NCBI GenBank assembly: GCA_023451395.1
Contig: JAEXZL010000114.1
Location: 1-49,888 of the forward strand
DNA: 49,888 nt
From: Bacillota bacterium
GTDB lineage: Bacteria > Bacillota > Clostridia > Clostridiales > Clostridiaceae
Direction: 5' to 3'
Positions 22,891 through 31,327 of the stretch are shown piece by piece. The translations under genes and the position numbers were made by a program. The notes under the pieces are model-generated. The model was not told where the DNA came from. It saw only the letters and a program-made list of their open reading frames with translations, and did no database searches. The first letter of the stretch is position 1, and the number at the start of each line of letters is the position of its first letter.

Positions 22891-24429
22891 ATGAATATTA
22901 CACTAAAGGATATTTATATAGGTAACACCAACGGTGATGACGAAGCTAATCACAGTAACTTTAAAGAGTTATTTTATAAGGATAATGAAAAATACGATGA
23001 GTTATTAAATGATAGCCTGAAATTTATAGTATCCGGCCAAAAAGGCAGTGGTAAAACTATTTTGGGCAGATATATACAAAGTGAAGCAAACTCTCAAGAA
23101 AACAGTATATGTATTATTATAAACAAAAGCATTCTTACCTTTCAAAAGTTAATTGAATTAGGACCTAATCATTTAGAACAGGACGAATATATTTCATTCT
23201 TTAAATGGGTCATATATAGAGAAATAAGTAAATGTATTATATGTAAGGATATAAATCTGTTCGAGAGAAAAGAAAGAAGCCTGTTTAAAAAATTAAATAA
23301 TCTACTGAAATATAGATTTAGTCTTAGAAGCCTTAAATCCTTTTTTAATGTAAGATATCAAAAAGGCAATTATAAATACGATTCTTATACTACAGAGAAT
23401 CAGGTTTATGGCAGCGGGAGTATAGAAAGCGCAATCTCAAGCTATAAGGCCAGCCTCAATGCCCTAAAGAACAAAGTAAAGAAATATGACTCTAAAAAAT
23501 ACTACGAATGCTTATTAGAAGTTCAAACTTGGATATTAACTTGCCTATCTTTTCTAAACGTTATTATCATTTTAGACGATTTAGATGAGATGGAACTAAA
23601 ACTAGACCAATCCAGCTCCAGTGCTAAATTCCTCCTAAGACTTATTGAAGCCGTTAATGAAGTGAATATCTTATTTAGTGAAAATAATATAAAGAATTCA
23701 AAGTGTATTATTTTAATGAGATCTGATATATTGCAGGAAATAAATAAACATTCCTCAAATCTAAGTAAAATCAGAGATGATAAAGAAGTTAATCTTTATT
23801 GGATTGATAAGCACTATAATTTTCCCCATGAGCATGTACTAATGGAGATGATTTTAAACAAAATAAAAGTATCCTGCAGCAATTTATCTAACTTAAGCAA
23901 TGAAGAACTATATAAGGCTTTATTTCCTCAAAAGGTGGATAATAAGGATATGGTAAGCTATTTAATAGATTACAGCTTTGGAAGACCAAGAGACTTTATC
24001 CGATATCTGCAAATTGTTCTACGAGAATTTCCTAATGAGTCTAAAATAACTAGCAGTATGCTTGCCTACTGTAAAAAGGATTATTCAGATAAATTTTGCA
24101 GCGAACTATATAATGAGCTATACATTCATCTAGATAATGAATATGTAGATCAGATTTTAGGATTATTGAAGGATTTTAGAAAAAAATCCTTTGATTATAC
24201 CGCTATTGAAAAGTTTTATACTGAAAACAAAGAGGATTATCCTAAAATAACAAGTATTAAAGCAGCTATTGAAAACTTATATAAATACAGCATCATAGGC
24301 AACACATGGAAAAAGGGAAATCAGCCCAAATCTTCCTGGGCTTATAGAAAAGATGGAGACAAGAATATAGACTTTACTAAAAGATTTACAGTTCATTTTG
24401 CCTTAAGAAGATATTTATTTTTAGAATGA
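22891..24429 (+). CDS. Orphan P-loop ATPase, Sll1717-like family
   Basis: A 512-residue STAND/AAA-like ATPase. The N-terminus (DIYIGNTNGDDEANHSNF, then FKELFYKDNEKYDELL) and Walker A GQKGSGKT at 49-56 match the Sll1717-type ATPases. Walker B is VIIILDDLDEM with Asp229/Asp230, a sensor-like CIILMRSDI follows, and FGRPRDFIRYLQI near 365 is the family's hallmark. The C-terminal part looks like a winged helix (SIKAAIENLYKYSIIGNTW). No effector domain is visible and no partner gene lies beside it. Relatives occur sporadically and in defence regions, so a role in phage resistance is possible but unproven. It ends in a clean terminator. Confidence 0.7.
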   Translation: MNITLKDIYIGNTNGDDEANHSNFKELFYKDNEKYDELLNDSLKFIVSGQKGSGKTILGRYIQSEANSQENSICIIINKSILTFQKLIELGPNHLEQDEYISFFKWVIYREISKCIICKDINLFERKERSLFKKLNNLLKYRFSLRSLKSFFNVRYQKGNYKYDSYTTENQVYGSGSIESAISSYKASLNALKNKVKKYDSKKYYECLLEVQTWILTCLSFLNVIIILDDLDEMELKLDQSSSSAKFLLRLIEAVNEVNILFSENNIKNSKCIILMRSDILQEINKHSSNLSKIRDDKEVNLYWIDKHYNFPHEHVLMEMILNKIKVSCSNLSNLSNEELYKALFPQKVDNKDMVSYLIDYSFGRPRDFIRYLQIVLREFPNESKITSSMLAYCKKDYSDKFCSELYNELYIHLDNEYVDQILGLLKDFRKKSFDYTAIEKFYTENKEDYPKITSIKAAIENLYKYSIIGNTWKKGNQPKSSWAYRKDGDKNIDFTKRFTVHFALRRYLFLE

Positions 24430-24465
24430 AAAAAGCACAAATTATACATTTGTGCTTTCATTTTC
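24430..24465 (+). terminator. Terminator after the orphan ATPase
   Basis: AAAGCACAAA (24432-24441) and TTTGTGCTTT (24449-24458), followed by CATTTT. Confidence 0.8.
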
Positions 24466-24507
24466 GGGCATCTACATCCCTACTAAATTACGGGCATCTA
24501 CATCCCT
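24465..24507. repeat. Two direct repeats of 17 bases
   Basis: CGGGCATCTACATCCCT occurs at 24465-24481 and 24491-24507, 26 bases apart, with a degenerate trace (GACATCTATATGCCT) near 24525. Beyond it, up to 24880, the DNA is extremely AT-rich with no visible gene. Confidence 0.6.
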
Positions 24508-24882
24508 CATTGCTTTCTAGAATAGACATCTATATGCCTATTTAGTATCTATATAATTTACTAGAATTCTAATTTAATAAATATATAATTATTACACACC
24601 TAATTATTGTAATATAACTGTCATTAAATGTAAATAATTAATATATAAAACTTTTAAATTTATTATTTATTAATTTTATTATACTATAATTTGTTTAGTA
24701 AATAATGTTAATTCTTTAATAACAATTATAATTTAGACCTTGTATTATTAAACACACATTACATAGTATGCAACTTTATAGCTTTTTTGTTACTATAAAA
24801 AATTTTTTTTATAATAAAATATTCTCATATATATTATTGACAGGCTATAGTTTTATATTCAAACAAAAAATAAAAATATAAA

Positions 24883-24912
24883 AATGGCTCAGCATCTTAT
24901 GCTTGAGCCATT
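24883..24912 (-). terminator. Terminator of the 50-codon minus-strand gene
   Basis: AATGGCTCAGCAT and ATGCTTGAGCCATT pair (one mismatch region); on the minus strand T-rich sequence follows (TTTATATTTTTATTTTTTG). Confidence 0.75.
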
Positions 24913-24923
24913 ATATATTGCTA

Positions 24924-25076
24924 TTAATAAGTGGGTTCATCACTAGGTCTCTTTTTTTGTCTGCCTATTTTTTCTCCATTTATTATTCCAATATCTGCTC
25001 CATCCTTAGGATACATCTTACGGAGCTCTGGATTGCTTTTTTCCCTATCTTTAATTCTATTTTTATTATTATCCAT
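24924..25076 (-). CDS. Small hydrophilic protein of unknown function
   Basis: A 50-residue, highly charged, soluble protein starting MDNNKNRIKDREKSNPEL and ending KRPSDEPTY, with no cysteines and no membrane segment. It has a good ribosome site (GGGAGG, 7-8 bases before ATG) and a terminator right behind it, which argue that the gene is real. Not recognised. The composition (Lys, Asn, Asp, Pro) resembles small spore or stress proteins of clostridia, but nothing specific supports that. Upstream, 25077-25379 holds no other gene; a hairpin CCTATT/AATAGG at about 25209-25240 has no known match. Confidence 0.6.
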   Translation of the reverse strand: MDNNKNRIKDREKSNPELRKMYPKDGADIGIINGEKIGRQKKRPSDEPTY

Positions 25077-25379
25077 ACCTTGCCTCCCGATAAATAAAGT
25101 TTACCTCTATAGTATGCGTCATTCTGTAGTTCCTATCCTTGAAAGGTTTGTATAGTGAGTAACTATCTAGACAAGTTCCTTTACTGGCTGAGGAGCATGT
25201 GAGAGATTCCTATTTTTACAGCCAAGAAAACGCTAATAGGGTAGGAAGATTTTAGAATTTAAAAACATTATTTCAAAAAGAGGTCAAATTAAAATCCATT
25301 AATTTGTGGTAGAATAATTATTATATCCCGCAGCACAAAGATACTCACATAATATATTTAGTTCTGGAGGTATGGTAAT

Positions 25380-25940
25380 TTGAAAATTGTAGTAGCCATT
25401 TCAGGTGCAACAGGTGCAGTACTGGCTCTTGAGCTATTGAAGAATCTTCGAAACCTTCCTGATATAGAGACGCATTTAGTTATCAGTGAATGGGCAAAAA
25501 AAAATATTCAGTTAGAAACTGAATATACTTTAGAATATGTAAAATCACTGGCGGATTATGTTTATGATAATAATAATCTTGGAGCTGCTATCTCCAGTGG
25601 CTCCTTTAGACATGATGCTATGGTGGTAATTCCCTGCAGCATGAAGACCCTAGCAGCCATCAGCAATGGCTACAGTGAGGATTTAATCTCTAGGGCAGCA
25701 GATGTGACACTTAAGGAAAGCAGAACTCTAATCCTTGTTCCTAGAGAAAGCCCTTTAAGTGCCATACATATTGAAAATCTCCTGAAGCTTTCCCGTCTTG
25801 GAGTAAGAATAATTCCTCCTATGCTAAGCTTTTATAACAAGCCTGAAACTATTCAGGATATCATAGATCAATTCGTAGGAAGAATACTAGACCACCTAAG
25901 TATTGATCACAGCCTGGGAAAAAGATGGGGTCAAAGCTAA
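25380..25940 (+). CDS. ubiX: UbiX-type flavin prenyltransferase
   Basis: A 186-residue flavoprotein of the UbiX/Pad1 family. It joins a dimethylallyl group to reduced FMN to make prenylated FMN, the cofactor of UbiD decarboxylases. The N-terminal FMN-binding loop VAISGATGAVLALELL, the WAKKN segment, CSMKTLAAISNG and the late LVPRESPLSAIHIENL, which binds the prenyl phosphate, are all present. The start is TTG at 25380, 9 bases after GGAGG. It converges with, and overlaps by 4 bases, the permease gene of the cluster that contains its natural client UbiD, so a joint function is likely. Confidence 0.93.
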   Translation: MKIVVAISGATGAVLALELLKNLRNLPDIETHLVISEWAKKNIQLETEYTLEYVKSLADYVYDNNNLGAAISSGSFRHDAMVVIPCSMKTLAAISNGYSEDLISRAADVTLKESRTLILVPRESPLSAIHIENLLKLSRLGVRIIPPMLSFYNKPETIQDIIDQFVGRILDHLSIDHSLGKRWGQS

Positions 25941-26665
25941 TTCCATGGGGATATTAGCTTTTCCAAAATATCTATTAAAAGAAATAGCAAAGCGCCAACT
26001 AGAGAGACCACAACTATACCACCGTACATCTCTATATAGCTGATTCGTGACCATGCATCTAAGATATAATAACCAATTCCAGTACGGGTACCATAGGCCT
26101 CTACCACAAAGAGAATGGCAATGGCTGTTCCTGTACTAATTCTTATAGCTGTAAATAGCTCAGGAATTATTGCTGGTAGGGTTATGTTTTTAAATACATA
26201 AGCCTTAGGTAAGTTTGAACTAACAGCTATATCATAGAAGGCTAGATTTATATTTTTAGAAGCATCTCTCACAGCAAGAATTATTTGAAATATCATGGTT
26301 AAGATCATGAGAAATATCTTAGAGCTGTCTCCTAACCCTAGAAGCAGCATGGCCACAGGCAATAGTGCTGTTTTAGGAATAGGATATAAGAAGTATATCA
26401 TGGGGTCAAGAAGCTTGTTTAAAAGCTTGCTTCTTCCCATGAAAATACCAATAGGCACTCCTATAACTAATGCTATTAAGAGAGCCCCTCCAACCCTTTT
26501 TAAGCTGGATAAAATATGCACCCCTAACTCCCCAGGAAGCTTGTCTAAATTTCTATATATCTCAAGAGGATCTGGAAGAACATTAGTATTTAGAAGGAGC
26601 GCAGCAATATACCATATTATATTTACTATAACAAAGCCAATTATTATATTCTTAAATCCTTTCAT
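25937..26665 (-). CDS. ABC transporter permease, NitT/TauT (SsuC-like) type
   Basis: A 242-residue inner-membrane permease with about six helices and the conserved cytoplasmic loop that docks the ATPase (FQIILAVRDASKNIN, the EAA-like segment around 135-150). The opening LEIYRNLDKLPGELGVHILSSLKRVGG and the GVPIGIFMGRS stretch are typical of the SsuC/TauC/ThiX group that imports small organic anions. Its start overlaps the ATPase stop by 4 bases, so the two are translationally coupled. The genes before it are the ATPase, the binding protein, UbiA and UbiD. Confidence 0.9.
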   Translation of the reverse strand: MKGFKNIIIGFVIVNIIWYIAALLLNTNVLPDPLEIYRNLDKLPGELGVHILSSLKRVGGALLIALVIGVPIGIFMGRSKLLNKLLDPMIYFLYPIPKTALLPVAMLLLGLGDSSKIFLMILTMIFQIILAVRDASKNINLAFYDIAVSSNLPKAYVFKNITLPAIIPELFTAIRISTGTAIAILFVVEAYGTRTGIGYYILDAWSRISYIEMYGGIVVVSLVGALLFLLIDILEKLISPWN

Positions 26666-27405
26666 AACTGCTCCTTATCTGCCTCCAAAAGAATCTTCCT
26701 TTTCATCTCCTGCAGAAGAGTAAAATACTCCGAAGGAAGGTTCTCTTTTATTCCCCGCCAGGGATTCTTCTGACTATGGATAATCCTACCTTTATTACCC
26801 ACCACAACAATATTATCAGCTAAATACATTGCATCCTCAATGCCATGAGTTACAATAACTCCAGTAGTTTTGTACTCCTGGCATAGAGAGTATGTAAGCT
26901 CCCTGCAATAATCTGAGGTAGCAATGTCCAAAGCAGAGTAAGGCTCATCCATAAGGAGCAAATCAGGCTTCATAATGAAGGCTCTGGCAAGGGCAACCCT
27001 TTGTGCTTGCCCTCCACTAAGCTCCCTAGGATACCTTTTTAATAGAGCCTCAATTTTTAATTCCCTGCATAAGTCTAGAAATTCCTCTTCATTAACCTTA
27101 TCCTTTACTGCACAAAAACAGCAGTTATCCCTGACATTTTTCCAGGGTAAAAGACCATAGCTTTGAGGAATATAGCCTATGGTCGTATACTTAGGTGATA
27201 GCCCTCTTCCCTGGTAGGTTATCTCTCCCGAAAGCTTTTCTACCAGTCCTGCCAACCCTTTTAAAAGAGTAGTCTTACCGCAACCGGAAGGCCCTATAAT
27301 GGCCAAAATACTTCCCTTAGATAGCTCATAGGAAAAGTCCTTAATAACAATATTCTTTTCTTTACCAGAGGTATATCCCAGGGTAAGATCCGATATAGCC
27401 AGCAT
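26662..27405 (-). CDS. ABC transporter ATP-binding protein, NitT/TauT (SsuB-like) type
   Basis: A 247-residue ATPase with every motif intact: Walker A GPSGCGKTTL around residue 38-47, signature LSGGQAQRVALARAF around 131, Walker B LLLMDEPYSALD around 155, and the switch histidine in VTHGIEDAMYLAD. It powers import through the adjacent permease. It starts 18 bases after the binding-protein gene and overlaps the permease gene by 4 bases. Confidence 0.93.
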   Translation of the reverse strand: MLAISDLTLGYTSGKEKNIVIKDFSYELSKGSILAIIGPSGCGKTTLLKGLAGLVEKLSGEITYQGRGLSPKYTTIGYIPQSYGLLPWKNVRDNCCFCAVKDKVNEEEFLDLCRELKIEALLKRYPRELSGGQAQRVALARAFIMKPDLLLMDEPYSALDIATSDYCRELTYSLCQEYKTTGVIVTHGIEDAMYLADNIVVVGNKGRIIHSQKNPWRGIKENLPSEYFTLLQEMKRKILLEADKEQL

Positions 27406-27423
27406 ATTTTATCATCCTTTATA

Positions 27424-28380
27424 TTATTTATTTAAATCATACAGAAGCTTATCAGCACTTAAAGCTTTATCACACAAACCTTTATCTGATGCCCATTTTA
27501 TTGCTTTCTCAAGATCCTCTTTTGAAGGTAGTGTATTAGTTCTATAGGTTGGTAATTGGATTTTTCCCTTTAACTCCTCTGGGAATCCTGCAGCCTTTAT
27601 AACTACATCCTCATACTTCTCAATAGGGGTTTTATTTATATATTCTACTGCTTCATTGTAAGCATTGTAATAGCTTTTGATTACATCCTTATTGCTCTCT
27701 AGAGCACTTCCTGTAAAAGCAGATACTGCAGGATACAACCCTACGGAATTAGCACTTCCAAGAACTACACCGCCAGCATCCTGAGCTATAGTGGAGAATG
27801 GATCTGGCAGCAGTCCTAAATCAATCTTTCCTGCTCTAAGCATTTCTAACCTATCAGGAATCCTTGCCACAATTTCCTTAACTACATAATCCTTTCCGTA
27901 ACCCTTCTCCTGTAAAATATAATCCAAAGCATATTCAATTAAGGTATTTTGAGATATAGCTATGCTCTTTCCCTTCATATCTTCGAGACTTGTTATCCCT
28001 GAATTTGCTCCAGCGATGAGAACGTAATCTCCATCAGTAACACCGGTAATTTTCACATCAAGCCCTGCATTTTGATAAATGCAAACACCTATATAATCGG
28101 TAAACACACCATCTAGCTCCCCAGCCTGAAGTGCAGCATCTCTATCTCCAGCAGATTTAAAAACCTCCATTTTAAGGTCAAAACCATGCTTCTCATCTAG
28201 CTTAAGCTCATCTATCATAGCTAGTGGAATAATGTCTGAGGACTGCATCACCCCTATGCGTAGAGTTTTTACAGTTTCATCATTATCTTTTGATTCATCT
28301 TTCTTTGAGCTACAGCCTATAGCTGTTAACATCATAAATACTAATGCTAATGATAATATAATAAGATTCTTTTTCTTCAT
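27424..28380 (-). CDS. Lipoprotein substrate-binding protein of NitT/TauT-type ABC importer
   Basis: A 318-residue binding protein with a lipoprotein signal: basic start, hydrophobic core and the lipobox LTAIGC (cysteine near residue 23), then a charged linker (SSKKDESKDNDE). The mature part has the NMT1/SsuA-like fold: RIGVMQSSDIIPLAMIDEL, the AALQAGELDGVFTDYIG strand and SIAISQNTLIEYALDYIL. Related proteins bind sulfonates, nitrate, thiamine precursors or aromatic acids. Its place behind UbiD and UbiA suggests an aromatic or quinone-precursor acid (inference). GGAGG lies 10 bases before the ATG. Confidence 0.9.
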   Translation of the reverse strand: MKKKNLIILSLALVFMMLTAIGCSSKKDESKDNDETVKTLRIGVMQSSDIIPLAMIDELKLDEKHGFDLKMEVFKSAGDRDAALQAGELDGVFTDYIGVCIYQNAGLDVKITGVTDGDYVLIAGANSGITSLEDMKGKSIAISQNTLIEYALDYILQEKGYGKDYVVKEIVARIPDRLEMLRAGKIDLGLLPDPFSTIAQDAGGVVLGSANSVGLYPAVSAFTGSALESNKDVIKSYYNAYNEAVEYINKTPIEKYEDVVIKAAGFPEELKGKIQLPTYRTNTLPSKEDLEKAIKWASDKGLCDKALSADKLLYDLNK

Positions 28381-28389
28381 TTTGAAATT

Positions 28390-28481
28390 TCCTCCACAAT
28401 TAAAATTATTGATACATAATTAAAATTTATTTATCCACAAGTAAAAATTATTCATCCACAAATAAAGTTTATTCATCCACA
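28390..28481. repeat. DnaA-box-like tandem repeats
   Basis: TTATCCACA at 28431-28439, TCATCCACA at 28452-28460 and again at 28473-28481 are spaced by exactly 21 bases (two helical turns). A further TCCTCCACA at 28390-28398 lies at about twice that distance. The first is a perfect DnaA box (TTATCCACA), the next two differ by one base. They fill the gap between UbiA and the binding-protein gene. Confidence 0.6.
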
Positions 28482-28487
28482 TAATTC

Positions 28488-29366
28488 TTATATAAAAATA
28501 TCTGAAACACCGGTTATTAGTAACACTATGCTGGTGATTTGGCTGATACTATAAGAAGCTATAGTTACATTAGCCAAGTTATCCGGTGTAACAATTTTAT
28601 GCTGTATAAACATCAGTACAGCTATAATTATGCAGCCTAAGGTAAAAATCAAACCCATTGGAGGGGAATAAAGATACCTAAATAGAAATATAAGAGCTAT
28701 TGCACCAAGGTGCAGACAGGAGCTGATTATTAAAGCACCTCTTATTCCAAAACGGCTTGGTATGGAATATATATGGTTTTTTCTATCAAAATCATAATCC
28801 TGAGTTCCATAGATGATATCAAACCCAGCCACCCAGAGACAGTTTATAGCTGCCAGCAATATTGGAACAAAGCTGAACTTACCCGTTACTGCAAGCCATG
28901 CCCCTACAGGAGCAATAGAGCAGGTTAATCCTAATATTAAATGACATGCCCAAGTGAACCTTTTTGTATAGGAATATATAGTCATCATTAACAGTGCAAT
29001 GGGAGAAAGAATAAAGCATAAGAAATTAAGCTGATAGGCACTTAAAATCAACAGTGCAAAGCACACTGCTGTGAATATCAGAGTTTCTCTTATGGTGATT
29101 TCCCCCTTAGGTATTTGTCTTCCTGCTGTACGAGGGTTTTTAGCATCAATCTTAGCATCAATGGCCCTGTTTAAAGCATTAGCTCCAGTTCTCGCCGAGA
29201 GAAGAGCAATCAATGCCCAGAACAAAATCCTGTAATTAACCTTTCCCTGTGAAGCAATTAAAAAAGCAATGGCTGCAAAGGAAAAGGAGAATATAGTATG
29301 GCTGAACATTACCAGGGTACCGTAATCCTTAACTTTCTTTATTATAACTTCAACTAATTTCTTCAT
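28488..29366 (-). CDS. ubiA: UbiA-family polyprenyltransferase
   Basis: A 292-residue membrane prenyltransferase with about nine helices. It transfers a polyprenyl chain to an aromatic acid. Both metal-diphosphate motifs are present: Asn66-x3-Asp70-x3-Asp74 (in NRAIDAKIDAKNPRTAGR) and DIIYGTQDYDFDRKNHIYS. The family covers 4-hydroxybenzoate prenyltransferases and MqnP of the futalosine menaquinone pathway. Its start overlaps the ubiD stop by 4 bases. Together with UbiD and UbiX this gives prenylation and decarboxylation of an aromatic acid; no enzymes making such an acid are in the window. Confidence 0.93.
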   Translation of the reverse strand: MKKLVEVIIKKVKDYGTLVMFSHTIFSFSFAAIAFLIASQGKVNYRILFWALIALLSARTGANALNRAIDAKIDAKNPRTAGRQIPKGEITIRETLIFTAVCFALLILSAYQLNFLCFILSPIALLMMTIYSYTKRFTWACHLILGLTCSIAPVGAWLAVTGKFSFVPILLAAINCLWVAGFDIIYGTQDYDFDRKNHIYSIPSRFGIRGALIISSCLHLGAIALIFLFRYLYSPPMGLIFTLGCIIIAVLMFIQHKIVTPDNLANVTIASYSISQITSIVLLITGVSDIFI

Positions 29367-31066
29367 TTAATACCATAGGACTCCCACTTTTTATCTACCA
29401 TGTCCTTTATTTCTTCTGTCATCACTATATCTTCTGGCCACGGTCTTGTTAGTCCTTCTCCTATTAATTTTTTAGTAGCATCTATGGCTGCCCTTCCCTC
29501 TTTTATAATAAGATCACGGCTTCCATCAATATTATTGAATACCCTCCACATAACTGTGCTTATATCCCTTATATCATTAGAATCATCAACGACAATGATT
29601 AGCTTATCACTATACTCTTCTAAAGCAGCTTCAGCTTTTCTTTTACCATCCCAGCACTTCTCCTTATTTACGGAAATGATCCTATATTTGGAATCTAAGT
29701 CCTTAAAATTCTTCTTGCTCATGGCATTGACGCCTATTCTAGTTCCGTAAAAGGCTTCATCCGATGAATGATCTAGAGCATCAAGGGGTCCCTTTGAGAG
29801 GATTATATCCTTCTCAAAATCACTATTCTTTAATATCTCCTGAATAACCCTTCCTGTATCATAGGGATCTACCTCTTCATCTACAGCTATAATCATCTTT
29901 GTATAGCGCATCTGCCCCATACCCCATATACTACTCATTATGGTATTGGCAACCCCAGGATAAGCATTTTTCACTGAGACTATAGCACAGTTATGAAAAA
30001 CACCCTCTAGAGGAAGATTAATATTTACTAGTTCGGGCATCTGAAACTGCAGTATTGGTAGGAATATTCTCTCTGTAGCCTTGGCCATATAGCAGTCCTC
30101 CATGGGAGGCTTACCTACTATGGTAGCAGGATAGATGGCGTCCTTTTTATGAGTAATGCAGGTAACATGAAATTTAGGATACCAGTCAGCCAGGGAATAA
30201 TATCCCGTATGATCTCCAAAAGGTCCTTCCCATACCAGCTCTTCCTCTGGGTCTACATAGCCTTCGATAACTATTTCCGCATTCTCTGGCACATAAATAT
30301 CACAGGTGACACATTTTACCATAGGCACATTCCTTTTTCTCAAAAAGCCTGCCAAAAACATCTCATCTATCTTGGGAGGAAGAGGTGCTGTGGCGGCATA
30401 GGTTATGGCGGGATCACAGCCTAAGGCTACAGCTACAGGCATCTTCTTTTTGTTTTTTCTATAGGCATCATAAATTCCTCTGCCATCTTTATGCTTGTGC
30501 CAGTGCATAGCTGTAGTGTTTTTATCAATGACCTGCATTCTGTACATACCAACATTCTGATTCTTGCTTCCATAATACTTTGTAAATACCAGGGGCAGTG
30601 TGAAAAAGCGACCTCCGTCTAAGGGCCAGCATTTTAAAACCGGTAGAGTAGATAAATCTGGATCTCTTTCAACTACCTGCTGGCAGGCAGGACGCTTTAT
30701 TTTAATGGGCTTTTTTATAGGAAAGCATCTTAAAAGTCTGAAAAGCTGAGGTATGAAGCCCATGATTCCCTTGAAGGAAGTATAATTTGTAATGTTCAAG
30801 TATTCCCTTATATCCTCACCAATAGAGTCAAGGCTATCCGCTCCTAAGGAAAGACTCATCCTCTCATAGCTGCCAAAGGCATTTATCAAAAGAGGATATT
30901 TGGTATCATCAACCTTTTCAAAAAGCAGCGCAGGACCATTAGCCTTACTTACTCTATCTGCTATCTCTGTTATTTCCAGTTCCGCAGAAACAGGTGTGCT
31001 TATTCTAATCAGCTGATTATTCTTTTCTAAAACATCTATATAATCCTTTAAACCCTTATACGCCAT
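29363..31066 (-). CDS. ubiD: UbiD-family decarboxylase
   Basis: A 567-residue member of the UbiD family, which uses prenylated FMN to decarboxylate aromatic or unsaturated acids. Family landmarks include the N-terminal LKDYIDVLEKNNQLIRI and GPALLFEKV, the catalytic segment around residue 270-300 with the Glu-x-Pro-Phe-Gly-Asp-His-Thr-Gly-Tyr motif, and EDCYMAKATERIFLP. Length is slightly above the E. coli enzyme (about 500), fitting the menaquinone-type (MqnL-like) or general UbiD group. It starts the five-gene strand; a promoter TGTACA-17-TATAAT is at 31106-31134 and GGAGG lies before the ATG. Confidence 0.92.
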   Translation of the reverse strand: MAYKGLKDYIDVLEKNNQLIRISTPVSAELEITEIADRVSKANGPALLFEKVDDTKYPLLINAFGSYERMSLSLGADSLDSIGEDIREYLNITNYTSFKGIMGFIPQLFRLLRCFPIKKPIKIKRPACQQVVERDPDLSTLPVLKCWPLDGGRFFTLPLVFTKYYGSKNQNVGMYRMQVIDKNTTAMHWHKHKDGRGIYDAYRKNKKKMPVAVALGCDPAITYAATAPLPPKIDEMFLAGFLRKRNVPMVKCVTCDIYVPENAEIVIEGYVDPEEELVWEGPFGDHTGYYSLADWYPKFHVTCITHKKDAIYPATIVGKPPMEDCYMAKATERIFLPILQFQMPELVNINLPLEGVFHNCAIVSVKNAYPGVANTIMSSIWGMGQMRYTKMIIAVDEEVDPYDTGRVIQEILKNSDFEKDIILSKGPLDALDHSSDEAFYGTRIGVNAMSKKNFKDLDSKYRIISVNKEKCWDGKRKAEAALEEYSDKLIIVVDDSNDIRDISTVMWRVFNNIDGSRDLIIKEGRAAIDATKKLIGEGLTRPWPEDIVMTEEIKDMVDKKWESYGIK

Positions 31067-31105
31067 AACTCCTCCGTAATGTAATTTTTATGTAAATACC
31101 TTGAA

Positions 31106-31134
31106 ATTATACTGCAAAATTCACTGTTTGTACA
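31106..31134 (-). promoter_or_regulatory. Probable promoter of the ubiD-ubiA-ABC strand
   Basis: On the minus strand TATAAT (31106-31111) is preceded by 17 bases and TGTACA (31129-31134), a 4-of-6 match to TTGACA. Confidence 0.45.
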
Positions 31135-31327
31135 TTACTTTGTAGAATATTTAACTTTATATAAATAATGGATACTACATCAAGAAGCTTGGCCTAAATT
31201 ATGTAAGCTAGTTGTCACACCTATAGAAATAATCAATATATATAGAATAATTATCCAAAAATACTATTTTACAAAAAAACAAGTATACGTTATATTTTTA
31301 ACAGAATGATAAATGGAGGATATTGAA

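Noticed and set aside
25209..25240. Riboswitch before ubiX
   Set aside because: A hairpin CCTATT/AATAGG and a GCTGAGG stretch look suggestive, but the conserved elements of TPP, THF, cobalamin or FMN riboswitches are not there.
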